Below, piece after piece: positions 1-11,855 of a stretch of DNA of 64,000 bases. Origin of the DNA: Adineta vaga. Lineage: Eukaryota; Rotifera. A program made the translations under genes and the position numbers. Where the stretch lies: the NCBI GenBank assembly GCA_021613535.1, contig CP075494.1, forward strand, positions 9,982,001 through 10,046,000, in the 5' to 3' direction. Position 1 is the stretch's first letter, and each line of letters starts with the position of its first letter. The notes below the pieces were generated by a model, which ran no database searches, was not told where the DNA came from, and worked only from the letters and a program-made list of their open reading frames with translations.

Positions 1-1082
1 ATTAAAAATAATGCACCAAGTGCGACAGCTTTCATTTTTACATCCAGATCTAATGGTACTAAAAACAAGAGAAGAATCAAAATTACAGTCATGCATAGTT
101 AAAGAATTGCAATAATACTTCGAATAGAAAATGTATCAGCCGTTGTCATTGCTTCTGCTAGAAATCCACGATATTTCTTATGAATAGCGCCAATTTCTGT
201 GCTTGCATCATTTCCATATAACTATAATACAGTGATCGATTATCTTTCAAAAGGAACAAACATATTTCTTCTTACGGTAAATTTATTTTCACAACAACAG
301 GCATATGGACCATCACAGATACATCCTGGACCAACAATATGCAAGACAGGACTTCCTGCTGCATCTTTTAATACATAATTCATACGCCAACAACTACATC
401 TAGATACAGAAAAACAAAAAGGTAAACTTGTTCATCATCCTTTGTTGACATACTCTTGCGAAACAAAACCAATGATAGTTCCCGGAGGTGATTCAATAGT
501 CACTTCTTGAACACACCCGGCACAACAAGCAAACCAACAACAACCGGAACAACATTTAAATTCACGTTTAATTCGTATGACTTCCTAAAAGTAATTATGT
601 TTTCAAAATTATATAATCAGATTCGATTTCCTTAATCACATACTTGATTTGCACTATCAACAATATGAAGATCAAATCGACGAGTTTTAGGACAATATAA
701 ACGTTGACATATGTCAGATTCTAGACGAATAAGAATCTTAATTTCACAAAGAATCGATTAAGTATCAAACATTACCTTCGAATGCGTAGTAAACTTGTTC
801 ACCTTTATCATTAAATATTCCATATTTTGCTTGCGATGGAATACCAACCATCACTAAACAAATCAAATAGTATTTTTTATAGTTATAATTTTAATTATCG
901 TTTCATTTACTTTCAGTAAGTGAAACAACTTGTTTCGCTAATAATGATTCTAATGGTCTTAAATATGCAAGACCACTGGGATCACCCGGAGGTTTATCCA
1001 TCCATCTTTGTTGTTGTTGAGGATTCATAATATTATTCCCCAACATTTCATTTGCCTGTGCCATAAGAAAAGCTCCATTCAT
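1..1082 (-). CDS. phospholipid scramblase (PLSCR family), 3' partial
   Basis: Calcium-activated scramblase that moves phospholipids between membrane leaflets. Seven exons are visible: 911-1082, 776-853, 644-720, 454-584, 276-399, 119-221 and 1-58, joined in frame. The Met at 1082 starts MNGAFLMAQANEMLG. After a Pro/Gln-rich N-terminus the protein carries the family core: a Cys cluster (CCSGCCWFACC) where scramblases are palmitoylated, then IESPPGTIIGFV, and a PLDLDVKMKAVALGALFLI stretch. That stretch is the calcium-binding loop and the start of the single C-terminal membrane helix. About ten residues and the stop lie beyond the window edge. The family assignment rests on the whole motif order and is firm; which paralogue it is cannot be told. 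Confidence 0.93.
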
Positions 1083-2652
1083 TTTTAACTTTTAGGGTTG
1101 GTGTTTTACTCTCCTAAAAATAGTAAGAAATATTCTAGATAAAACAAGAAAAACGGCTCGTTTTTCTTTTTTTTATTTCTTTATTTTTGTTTCCGTTCGT
1201 CCTATTTTCCATGCGTTGAACGATGAGTGCTCGTCCGTTTCTAGATAAATTTGAGGAAAAACGCTGTTTGCCATTCAGAATTCAGACAGCTAAGGTGTTA
1301 ACAACGGCAACATGTTTTCCTGTTCTTCCTTAGCAACCGTAGAAGAAAAATGTAAAGATAATATTTAGCAAGAAATTGAATCAAATGAAAAGAAGAGAAA
1401 GAAGTTCAAGCGAACGTCTCTTATATTGTAAATAGAATGATAATAACATTGTGTAAATAGTTCTAGTTGAAGAGGCTGTTTAAAATGATCCATACGATTA
1501 ACATCATCCTATTAAAGAACGGAATCAACAAAATAAGAGAAAATGCGGAAATATGTTAAGAGAGATAAAAATCATGAAAGTAGGCGTTATGGTTTTATGT
1601 TCGATTCTATCGAGATATATAAATATATTTATGATGGATCATGTACCATTGAATTTATGATTTTTCAAGTGTAAATATGTTACATATCAGACTTTATAAT
1701 TCTATTTCTAGTGAGAAAAACCTCGATAATATATAACATATTTTTCACTTCATTTACTTTATATTATAGACAATTGTTAATCATCGTCTGTTTCCTACTT
1801 ATTTTATTGATGTGGCAATGGAAAACAAGGAAAAAAACCTATTTACAGCATAATAACGATATACAGCCAATGTTCTGAATTAACACGTATTTTAGGGGTA
1901 AAACTCTCGATAAGAAAAAAAACTGATTATCCAATGCAAGTATTTGCAAAATAACAGAAGTAAATATTTGATAACAGAAGTTCAAAAATTAAGCATATAT
2001 CTTTTTATATATGACGTCTTTCTTTTTCTTTTTCTTTTTCTTTTTTCTTAAGATTGTCTGATGTCTTTTTCTCTTTAATACCTGATCTTCTTGCTTCTTT
2101 ATTACAATAGACTTCATTACACTAAGTTGTTTTTGTTAACGACGTAAAGATCAAGAATCTAAATCTGTTAAGATCCGATACTTTTCCTTCAAATATCGAT
2201 CTTAAAAAACCTTTTGTTTGTTGTTTTTCCTTTTTAATAATACTTAATAATAAGCATACTACATCATTATCATTATTTTGGTTTACTAATGATTGTTTTC
2301 CTAGTCTTTTGTTCTTTACCTCATATAAACATTTCTATCAAACCTCTCAAGCTGTGCAATGCATATATAACCAAATTATGGAGATAAAAAGCAAGTAAGT
2401 TCGTGATTTTGCACAAATATACAAATCCTTTTTTCTCTGTGACTCTCACACGTTTTTCTTTGTATATTGTACATCAGAACCACATCTTTTTTCGATTGAA
2501 AATGCACAAGAATGTGCTAATTAGATTTTTGCTGTAGGATAGACGAATATTTTGCCCTTTATAATGCCGACACTAAGCCGAGTATGTAAGATTGTCATTC
2601 ATTTCTTTCTAGATTTTTTCTTTCTTTATCTCGTTTACTAAAACTTTGAATC
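1083..2652. other. intergenic region between divergent scramblase and GPCR genes
   Basis: No coding exon was recognised. It must hold the promoters of the two divergent genes. It contains a CT-rich tract around 2018-2047 (repeated CTTTTT units) and other AT-rich simple sequence. Confidence 0.6.
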
Positions 2653-4430
2653 ATGGATGACACAAATGATACAATGCATCATTCACAAATACTTGCTCAA
2701 ACGACTTGTGAAGACATCGATGAAGTATTCAAGAATATAAATGCATCCTTTTATGAATCAAAAAATACGACGCGAGAAGCTTATATTAATCTTTTTCAAT
2801 GTATACCAAAACCTTATTTAGGTATTCAAGGTGTTCAAAAATGGATCCTATCGATCATCTTATTTTCTTTTCTTATCTTTGGTCTTCTGGGAAATGTTCT
2901 TTCGGCAACAGTTATGTTTCGACGTGCACGTCGTGGTCTTTCATCCTATTTTTATTTAGGATTGTTAGCTATTATAGACATATTTGTACTTTATTCTGGC
3001 TGTTTATTATTTTTGCTTGAAATTACATTTAATTATCAACCACAATTATATTCTACAATTAATTGTCGAATAGGATTTTATATTCAACATTTTTTCACCT
3101 ATATATCAGCATGGCTTATTGTTGCTGTAACATTGGAACGTTTTCTTGTTGTACGCTTTCCCATTCAATCAATTCGAATGTGTCGTTTACGTGTTGCTTA
3201 TACAATTTCAATTGTTCTAATGATTTTTTTCTCGATCTATACATCACATTGTTTTCTAACCATGGATATTGTTCGAGTAAATTTAAAAACAAATCAAGGT
3301 TATCATCCAAATTACAATATTTGTGATTTAGTCAAACATCGAGATATATTATCATTCATTGATTTATGTTTGTATAGTGTTTTACCATCGTTATTAATTA
3401 TTATTTTCAATATTTTAATTATTTTAACCATGTTCTATGCATTAAAACAACGACGAAATTATTTACAAGCAAGTAGTTGTATACAAACAACGGATACATG
3501 TGCAAGAAATATGACACAGAAAACGAAAAGTTCAGCATCAATTCGAACACAATTCTTTCGTAGTCGATCAGGAGGTAAGACAATCAATGAATTGAATGTT
3601 CTTTTTTGAAATACAAAGAGAATATCTGAAATTGAATTAGAATTAGTTTTGTATATATAATAAATGAACCTTTTTGAAAGATACTTCTTTGTGGGTGTCA
3701 CTTGTTTAGCTGAATAAAAGAAAGATGCTTGATAAATAGTTTATAAGGTTTTCTTAAAATTACGTTAGTATATCTAACAATGTGAAAATTGAAAAGAGAA
3801 GACGAGAGATAATTAATCATTTAATTTGGATTTTTTTGAACTCTATGTATACTATTTCAAATCGTGTTTAGAATCAAGTCCAGCTGGTCGTTCGTTTATT
3901 CCACAAAGTCGTTTGTATCACAATGGTTTGAATAAGACAAATCCTGAACGAAAATCTCCACAAGTACCTTTGGATTCAACAAGTGCAACTGGAATACGTT
4001 TGACATGTTTATTATTAGTCATCTCATTTACATTCGTTCTTTGTACATTACCAATATCAATAAATGCACTTTTTGCTAAAGCTCTTTCTAAATATAAATC
4101 AACAACACATTGGCAAATTAGACAATTAAGTTTAACAGTATTAATGTATTTAAATCATACGGTAAATAGAAAATTTGTTTATTGAATTTCTAATATTTGA
4201 TTATTTAGATTAATTTTGTTTTCTATTGTTTAACTGGTCGAGTATTTCGAAATGAATGTCATAAACTTCTCCATGGTTTATGGGCATTAAAAGATGTTCA
4301 TATATCATGTACAATGAGTTCGGATTCAGATAAACATCATCATTATCATCAACAAATCATTCTTACCGATCGAAATCGTAGGATTACATCTCAGCAACAA
4401 CAAAATCGTGTTAAACGATCATATTTGTAA
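2653..4430 (+). CDS. rhodopsin-like GPCR, FMRFamide/peptide-receptor type
   Basis: Seven-transmembrane receptor, probably for a neuropeptide. Exons are 2653-3574, 3872-4161 and 4209-4430, giving 477 codons plus stop in frame. TM1 follows an N-terminus with Asn-Xaa-Ser/Thr sites. The extracellular Cys at the top of TM3 (NCRIGFYI) and one in ECL2 (NICDLV) form the usual disulfide. TM3 ends in ERF instead of DRY, and TM7 reads NHTINFVFYCLTGRVFR, the NSSINFxxY-like variant typical of FMRFamide-receptor-like families. The third intracellular loop is Ser/Thr-rich and basic, and the tail is His/Gln-rich. The 297-bp intron 1 interrupts the third loop. Ligand unknown; a candidate peptide gene lies just downstream on the opposite strand. 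Confidence 0.9.
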
Positions 4431-4514
4431 ATATATATATATTCTTCTTTATATAATTATTATTTTTTATTGACAACAAAAGAAAATCTATTGATTTTTT
4501 TTAAAAACTTATTT

Positions 4515-4826
4515 TTAAACGCTAATTGTCCATCCGACTCGTTTCTCTCGTGGTTGTTGTTTTTGTTGTTGTTCTTGTTGTTGTGTTTTGTATAAATGAA
4601 TAGAATTTGAACATAATTTTCTCGTTAATTTTAATGGATATTGTTCTTGTTGTTGGCATATAAGTGAAATAAAATTTATTGGATGTATTACGTCACATAA
4701 AGGTTTCATAAGATTCGACGATGAATCATTTTCAATAAGTATATCATCCGATAATGGGACCGATTTAATTGAAGAAAACTGGATGATCATGAGAAAAATA
4801 CAAATTATAAGTGTGCGAAATGTCAT
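4515..4826 (-). CDS. candidate secreted neuropeptide-type precursor
   Basis: Intronless 103-residue ORF. I start it at the Met at 4826 because that gives a clean signal peptide (MTFRTLIICIFLMIIQFSSI). An upstream in-frame extension to 5015 exists but would bury the signal. The mature part has three Cys, a Gln-rich linker, then a dibasic Arg-Glu-Lys-Arg site followed by a seven-residue C-terminus, VGWTISV, with no Gly amidation signal. Layout (signal, spacer, dibasic site, short terminal peptide) resembles a prohormone. I recognise no named family. Its stop is 85 bp from the end of the GPCR gene, in convergent orientation. Confidence 0.5.
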   Translation of the reverse strand: MTFRTLIICIFLMIIQFSSIKSVPLSDDILIENDSSSNLMKPLCDVIHPINFISLICQQQEQYPLKLTRKLCSNSIHLYKTQQQEQQQKQQPREKRVGWTISV

Positions 4827-6048
4827 GATGCTGGATCGAACTACTATAAAAACAAAATATCGTGTATAGAATAAATAAGATGTATTCGAAAGAATATATA
4901 AGATTGTATTGAACTGAAATGATGTATTAGTGATTCTCGTCATAGTATCAGTCGCTGTCAAGTTTAGAATGATAAAAATAGAGTTTGATATGTACATAGA
5001 ATAGTTGTAGTTCATTGTAATTATGACATTTCATTATGTCAAATGAACTCTTGAATCAGATTCTATGTGATTTTATTATTCTTTTACTTAGAGCGTATTA
5101 CGAGGCTGATATTTATAAGTATGGAATGACATTATTCCTACTTAATTTCCGTTTTCTCACGAAGGTATATTAACATAAAATGAAGATTTATCTATTAGCT
5201 CGTCTGCAGGTATGAGATGATTTTTAACCTACAGTATTAATTTTTAAATACGAAGACGAGAAAAATGAATTCAATATTTTGAATGTGAGAATTTCTATAT
5301 GGCAAAGAATCTTTACTTGTCAGCTAAGAATGTAGGAGATACTTACTGATAGATCGATGTCAGATGAATTGAAAAGAAGAATGTTCATGTTTATGTCGAA
5401 TCAGTCAGAAATATATTTCATTCTACCCTCCTCCATAACTAATCTTCTTATTATTAATGTCAGATGTATCGATAAATCGTTTTAAAGTATCTCAACAAAT
5501 ACTATTGACATACCCATCTATCTCTTAAATTAATAATAATCTTCTTTAAAACATATTTATTTGATATTAACACGAACTATGTCAACTTATTTCTAAGATA
5601 CTTTCCTCTGAACAAAACACATACATGTATAGATTATCTGACATAAAATAAAGAAAACATGAATGGTATATTTTTAGATTATTCTATTCGTTTTATATAG
5701 ATTATTTCAAGAACTTATCAAGTACGAAGAATCTGTTGACCATTTTTTTCCTTGAGTTCTTGCATAAGTCAATAATGGATACTATTAATACGTCAGAAAA
5801 CGCCCTGTTCATGACAAAATAAGTTAATTAACAGATTCTATATGAGTTTTAGACATGTATGAGCTAGACATTCAACTAATAAAGTTGAATGGATAATGCA
5901 GAGTATCTTTCATTCTAGATTTAATTTCATAGTTTAGTTCTTTAAAATATCGATTAGCAGTAACAAGATCTTTTGTTTATTTTCTTCTTTAAAATAACAA
6001 TAACAAAAAACCGGGATTGATTTCTTCTCAGAAAACAATTGTTTTCTA
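4827..6048. other. intergenic, no feature recognised
   Basis: AT-rich DNA without an ORF or exon I could support. It should contain the peptide-gene promoter on its left and the importin gene's 3' UTR on its right. Confidence 0.55.
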
Positions 6049-9000
6049 TTAACTTGTTTGAAGATGTTTTGTAACTATAAGACGTAATGGTTCATTTAAC
6101 GTTTGCATGACTTGAATAAAAGCATCACGATGCTTCATATAGATCGAACGAAGAAATTCACGTATCACTAGGACAGCATCTATATGTATATATAAGAAAA
6201 TAAAGTCCTATATCGATATACATTCAAGGAGATTTTACCAGGTAATACGTTTTCATGATCAATGATTGATGCAGCCATTTCAATAGATTTTGGAAGATAT
6301 GGTTCAATCTATATTGAATAGATAATGAATAGACTATTGCAGAAAGATGAAAGATATACCTCAGTAAAATGATGTTCGTAGAGTAGATTGAAACAAGTGA
6401 ATACAGAATTAGCTTCGGCGAAATCTTCTTGAAGTGGTAAATGCTGAAAGAGAACCGGTAGAACCTAAATTTCAAGAAAGTTAATATTTTTTCTTTTATA
6501 GAATAAAAGATAGAATATTTACTTGTCCAAGTGGAACATGTTTTGTTGAAACAACCATCATTCGACAAAGACAACTACAAATATTATCAATCATTCGTCT
6601 ATTTGTTTCTTTGATTAAAACTTGAGAGAGACGACTAAGTATTGTTTCATATTGTCCAAGTAACTGTTGATTAGCAATGGCACAGAGAACACCGATGCCA
6701 AAACATGCATTTGTTCGTACTTCTTCATCATCATCAAGTAAATATTGATAGAACACTAGTGAAAAAGTTTACATTTGCTTTTTCCTTGTTTGAAATGCTA
6801 TACTTCTACATACTGGTAAAGAGTGATTGTAAATGAGGTGTAATCAATGTTTCATTCATATTTTGTACGGTTTCAGCGAGAACACCAATAACAAATGAAC
6901 GATCGGAAACACTTGCTTGATGTCTCTATAATATGAAAGAAGATGAATTTCGAACAGATGCAATGACATTTTTCGAAACATACAAGACGTTTTTGTAATT
7001 TTGGAATAATTGATGCGAGATATCCGGGAAGAAATGAAACTTTACCGGCACATGCAATCGATGTTAGTATTGGTAGAAGATCTCCACCTGTGGATATCAA
7101 CATCGCATCATATTCAGCGTCATCTCGACCATCTTGTTCTCGACTGTCACCACCACCATTTTCTTCATTTTCATCGTCATCCTCTTGTTGACATTTAGTC
7201 TTTGAGAAAAAATACAAAAAATAAATATTTTCATTTCTATCGTTAATTTTTACTTTATAATTGAGAACTTTTTGAACGGTATGAGCAATTTTTTCCAGTA
7301 ATGTTACATGTTTTAACATATCTATTTTAACTTCTTCTAAAATACTTTTGATAGTATCAAGTGCAACTTGTGCTAATGAACGACTTCCTGATGTATTGAT
7401 GATTGTACATAAATTCGGAATTAACTCAACTAATAAACGATCAGATTCTTTAAATAAATACAAACAAATTATTATTTTGATTTAAAAAAATCATGAATTA
7501 TATAAATACCATTTTGAACAAGTTGTTTCTCATGTTCTATCTGCGTTTGTGTACCCATTTTATGGATGGATATTAGTAGATTTCCTGCAGCTGTCACGGC
7601 ATTTTGTGCACATTGAATATTTGGAAATTCTAACATATTTTTGATCTGTTCAACAATATCTTTCAAATGTGCCCATACAGCAACCCTATGAAAAAGATAT
7701 GATTGAGTTTGATTTCATAAGTTTCATATTTTAATACAAGAAAGTCAATCATATAAATTAGAAATAAAATTTCTCTTACATGCAATGTTCGACAATATCA
7801 CCTAATGCTTCAATTGCTGCCGCTTTTTCTTCCACATGAGCATTTTCAATAGTCATTCTACGAGAAAAATATCAAAATAATTCGATAAAGAAATCTATTC
7901 ATCATATCTTCATACCCTTCATCTGCCAGTTCATCATTGTCTGAACCATCTTCATCATTATCTTCATCGCCAGTTGCTCCTTCTGCATCACTAATTCCAT
8001 TTGATGCAGTATCTATTTGTTCTTCATCAACCCATTCTAATTTACGATTCTCAGTTGCTGCGACATCCTACATAATGAAAATAGTTGATTGAAAATTTCA
8101 AGAGACCAAGAGCTATTTTACTTCAATCCAATCAAGTGATCGTAGAGATCCAAAAATATGTTCTGTCATTTTATTAATATGAGCTGGATTCAATTCATTC
8201 TTTAATACTCGACTAGCAGCTCCACCAAGAGCAAATCTGAATAAAGATAATAAATATGTTTTTCTTTTCGACATTTTCAAATACGTACACTGCTGAACGA
8301 AATTCGGGTTCATCAATTTCACTGTATAAATTCAATGAAAAATCCAATGCTTGCATTAAAATTGCTTTACAATGATCAGTTCCAACTGCTCGACAAAGTG
8401 AAGCAAGTGTATCTAGACACATTCATCAATTTAAACAAATGACAAAAAAAATGAAAAAACAACTTACTAAGTGATGTACAAAATACTGGTAAAGTTTCTG
8501 TACTTGGTTTTTGACTTAGATTAGGTGAAAGTTGAGTAATGACTGGTTCGAGATATGGTGCAAATTTATCTTCCATAACAATTGCTAAATTGAAAAGATG
8601 AAGAAAATAATTGAATTAAAGATTTACACGATGTCTATTATTGAATAATTACCAATAGCTGGATAAACAGCAAGAACTAATTCACGAACTTTCGTATTTG
8701 TTGTTGAAGCATGAACATGAAATAAAACTCGAAGAACTTCGGGTAGCGAATTTTTATGTTCATCGTCTAAAACAAAACAAAAAAGAACAAGTATTAATGA
8801 ACGATTAATTTTGATTTACAATAAAATCTAACAATAGATATGAAATATGTTAGGACTTACTTAAAACTCCGATAATTTCTTCAACAGCATAATAAATTCG
8901 TATAACTTTTAAATTATGATTTTGCATATTTTCCGGTTTAACCATCAATTCCATCAGAATGGGTAAAATTTGTACTGAATATTTAGAAATTTCTCCCTGA

Positions 9001-10593
9001 AATTCAGTAACATAGATATCAAATTCTACTTTTATAAAACATGTTTTACTTCTAAAACAGCACATGTTTCACCTAATGCTAATAGAGCTGCACTTGATAC
9101 ATCTGAATGAGTATCTTGAAGACCCAGTTTAAGTGCTGTCATATATGGTTCAAGATAACTAAAGTCAATTTATAGAAAAATCTTTGAAACTTTTTAATAA
9201 ACTTCTTTACTTATTATTGATATAATCGCAACAACCATCAATAATACCAGAAAGAACATAATAAGCAGCTTTACGTTCATTTGCAACACTACTTTGTAAC
9301 ATTGGTTCAACTTGTGAAATCTACAAAAACGTTCATTTATGAAAGAACAAACTTCCTCTCCCACGATTTCAAAACTTACAACTAATGGTACAAATTTTTC
9401 TGGAGATAAATGATATGACATTGCTTCAAGCACATGATTAGCACCAGCAACAACAACTGGTTCATCTTCATCATCATCAGTAATAGTATTACTATCAATA
9501 GCAGTCGAACTAATTATCTGAAGTAATGCTTGTATAATTGGTGGTAGAATAGCTTGATTTTTCAATAGAACTTTCTTCTTTTGTCGACAAATTTCAGCTA
9601 AGATACTTAAAGCATTATAACGAACAGATTCAAGAACTGATTCATCATTTCTTAAAGCAATCTTAAAATAAACAATTCGAAAGATAAGAAATTTTTTAAA
9701 TAATAAAGAATTTTACTTGAAGACAAGTTGAAATAATACTTTGAAGATGAGTTCCAATAACATTGGGTACTTCACAATCAAGTAATGCTTCATAGAAATC
9801 CAAGAGATTAGTCGTATTAGCAGCCTAAAAGAATTTCAAAATCAGAGTCTCTCATTATTCAAGACCTTGCTTTAATTACCTTAAGATTAACGAAAAGATA
9901 TTGTATTGCTTCATTAGCAATTGGCACTAGATCAACAATTGTTTGTACATAGTGTTTTTGATGCAAAACTTTAACTAGATTTGTTAAAATAATCAATGCT
10001 TGTTCACAAACAACTGTTGATGATCTTGTTTTTAACATAGTTGTAATTAAATTAAATGTATGTGGCCAATGTTCAAGTACGAATCTTCCACAATAAGTTG
10101 CCAATGTTGCAAATAGACACATGCCTAATTCTAATTGTTTTAAATCTGTTGATTGAACTAATGTTCCACATAAATGTAAATATTCTTTCCAACCAGTTGT
10201 TTCATTTTTATTCGATTTTTTCGTTGATTTTTTCTTCTTTTCAATGACTTCATTTTGTAAATCTTGTTTAGCAATAGTGCCAATTAATTCAAATAGAGAT
10301 TTTCGTATTCGTTGATTCGTTTCAATTTGAATTTGTTCAAGTAGAAGATGTTTTAACGTTTCATGAACTTCTTTCGATACTGTCGTTGATGATTTTGAAA
10401 TTTTACGACGAAGTAAAACCGATGCTAGGATACGAATTTGATCGTTCTGTTCCGAACGAAATATATGAAATAATTGAAGAAGAAAATCATTCGTTAACGA
10501 AAGATTTTGCAATTGTTTCGTTGCTTGTTTGACTTTTTCCGTATCTGGTTCAGTCAATTGATTTAACCAATGAATCAATGTTGCCGATTGCAT
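6049..10593 (-). CDS. IPO4: importin-4-like karyopherin beta
   Basis: Nuclear import receptor built of HEAT repeats that binds Ran-GTP and carries cargo such as histones and ribosomal proteins. The N-terminus (MQSATLIHWLNQLTEPDTEK) matches importin-4: a LxxLLxPDTExxxxAT helix followed by IRILASVLLRRKI, the importin-beta N-terminal region. I rebuilt 20 exons: 9880-10593, 9717-9824, 9380-9661, 9211-9320, 9050-9158, 8861-8996, 8653-8766, 8468-8584, 8289-8412, 8122-8236, 7916-8067, 7780-7857, 7510-7685, 7254-7447, 6984-7199, 6814-6925, 6523-6755, 6360-6464, 6239-6308, 6049-6179. They sum to 3396 nt (1131 aa; human IPO4 is about 1080). An acidic loop (EDNDEDGSDNDE) sits near the centre, as in this family. 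Importin-5 is the alternative but the N-terminus fits importin-4 better. Confidence 0.9.
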
Positions 10594-10628
10594 AATTATC
10601 TAGAAAAAAGGATAATTAAATATTTAAT
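10594..10628 (-). promoter_or_regulatory. splice-acceptor-like signal just upstream of the importin-4 start
   Basis: On the minus strand a pyrimidine tract ending in CTAG lies 6 bases before the ATG, 161 bp downstream of the RhoGDI stop on the same strand. It may be a 5'-UTR intron acceptor or a spliced-leader trans-splice site. The sequence alone does not decide. Confidence 0.35.
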
Positions 10629-10754
10629 TAAAAGATAGATATAATTTATTAAGGATAAAAATTAAAAGATAAATTTGTCATAAAATTGGATCAGTCTGTG
10701 TATGAAAGAAAAAGAAATCATTCGATAGAAAAAAATATATAATTAAAATTATTT

Positions 10755-11426
10755 TCATTGCCAATCTTTCGCAACAACAAGATTCCATTCCCATTCAGCA
10801 AAAATATTCTTATCATCATCAGTTAATTTTGATTTAACTAAAAATGATCCACGGGATAGAACACCGCTCGGAGCTTGCTCAACATCACCAACATAGGTTT
10901 GTATGTCACTACTTGGCGCTCGTGAACCTAAAAGAAAATCGAATTTTCAAATGCATTCTTCTTTCAATCAATTACCAATCATATATTTCGATTTATCTAC
11001 GGGTATTGTTCGTGCTTTTAAAACTTTATTCATTAATTTTAAGCCAGTTACAATATCACGTTGGACATAGAATTCTAATTGTGTACGATAAGTTTCTCCT
11101 TCTTTTATCGTTACAGTTCGTTTGGAATGTAAATCACGTATTTGTGCAATTGAACCTTTTAGTTCAAATGTTACATCCGGTTTATGTTTTTCAAAAAGAA
11201 GTGTAATACGTATCGGTAGAACAATACGTGCATCGTTTGCATCAATTATTTGATTTGCCATTGGTTGGCCAGTGTTAGAATTACCTAACAGAAGTTTCTT
11301 ATAGCGTGTTAATGATTCATCGTCTTCATCTTTAGCAACAATAGAATCAATATCTACTTTTTGTGGTGCTTTATAACCATGAGCAGTAGATTGATCATCA
11401 TCCGAATCTTGATCATGTGATGCCAT
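10755..11426 (-). CDS. ARHGDI: Rho GDP-dissociation inhibitor
   Basis: Cytosolic regulator that extracts prenylated Rho GTPases from membranes and holds them inactive. Two exons, 10976-11426 and 10755-10927, give 207 residues (family about 200). The acidic N-terminal arm is followed by KAPQKVDIDSIVAKDEDDES, the conserved helix that contacts the switch regions. Then comes the immunoglobulin-like fold with EGETYRTQLEFYVQRDIVTGL and the C-terminus FAEWEWNLVVAKDW, a family signature. A TCTAG acceptor-like signal lies about 22 bases before the ATG. Same strand and only 161 bp upstream of importin-4, so co-transcription is possible. Confidence 0.95.
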
Positions 11427-11855
11427 TTTTCTCCAACAATTAATAATCTAGAATTTTCGAAAAGAATTCTATTCGTTTTCGATAAAACTCTAAGTTCATT
11501 TGAAAAACAAAATCAATTTTCAAATATTCATATATCATGGTCACTCAACGTATTTCATATATTGCTTTTCTGCACACGAAAATTGTATCTAGAAGAAACA
11601 AACATCGAAAAATCTTCGTTTTTTATTTCTTGTTTAAAATAAAATAAACAATCACATACTCGACATACAATATTATCATGCTATTTTTATTAGAACGAAC
11701 GAAAAAAAAAATGAGTAAGGTAGAATATTAACCTGCTAAAGTAAATTATACAACAACGACCGCAAAACATAAATTGTCTATGCATACAATACTCACCGGG
11801 AGAGGCAACTACTAGGAAATATGTTCATACAAATATACAAAAGAAATGTAAGACA
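11427..11855. other. intergenic spacer between the kinase 3' end and the RhoGDI start
   Basis: No exon recognised. The right half must hold the RhoGDI promoter, and the left end the 3' UTR of the TBK1-like gene. Confidence 0.55.

Noticed and set aside
3116-3310. Antisense ORFs overlapping the GPCR and other genes
   Set aside because: They are shadows of real coding exons with no independent start context or family match.
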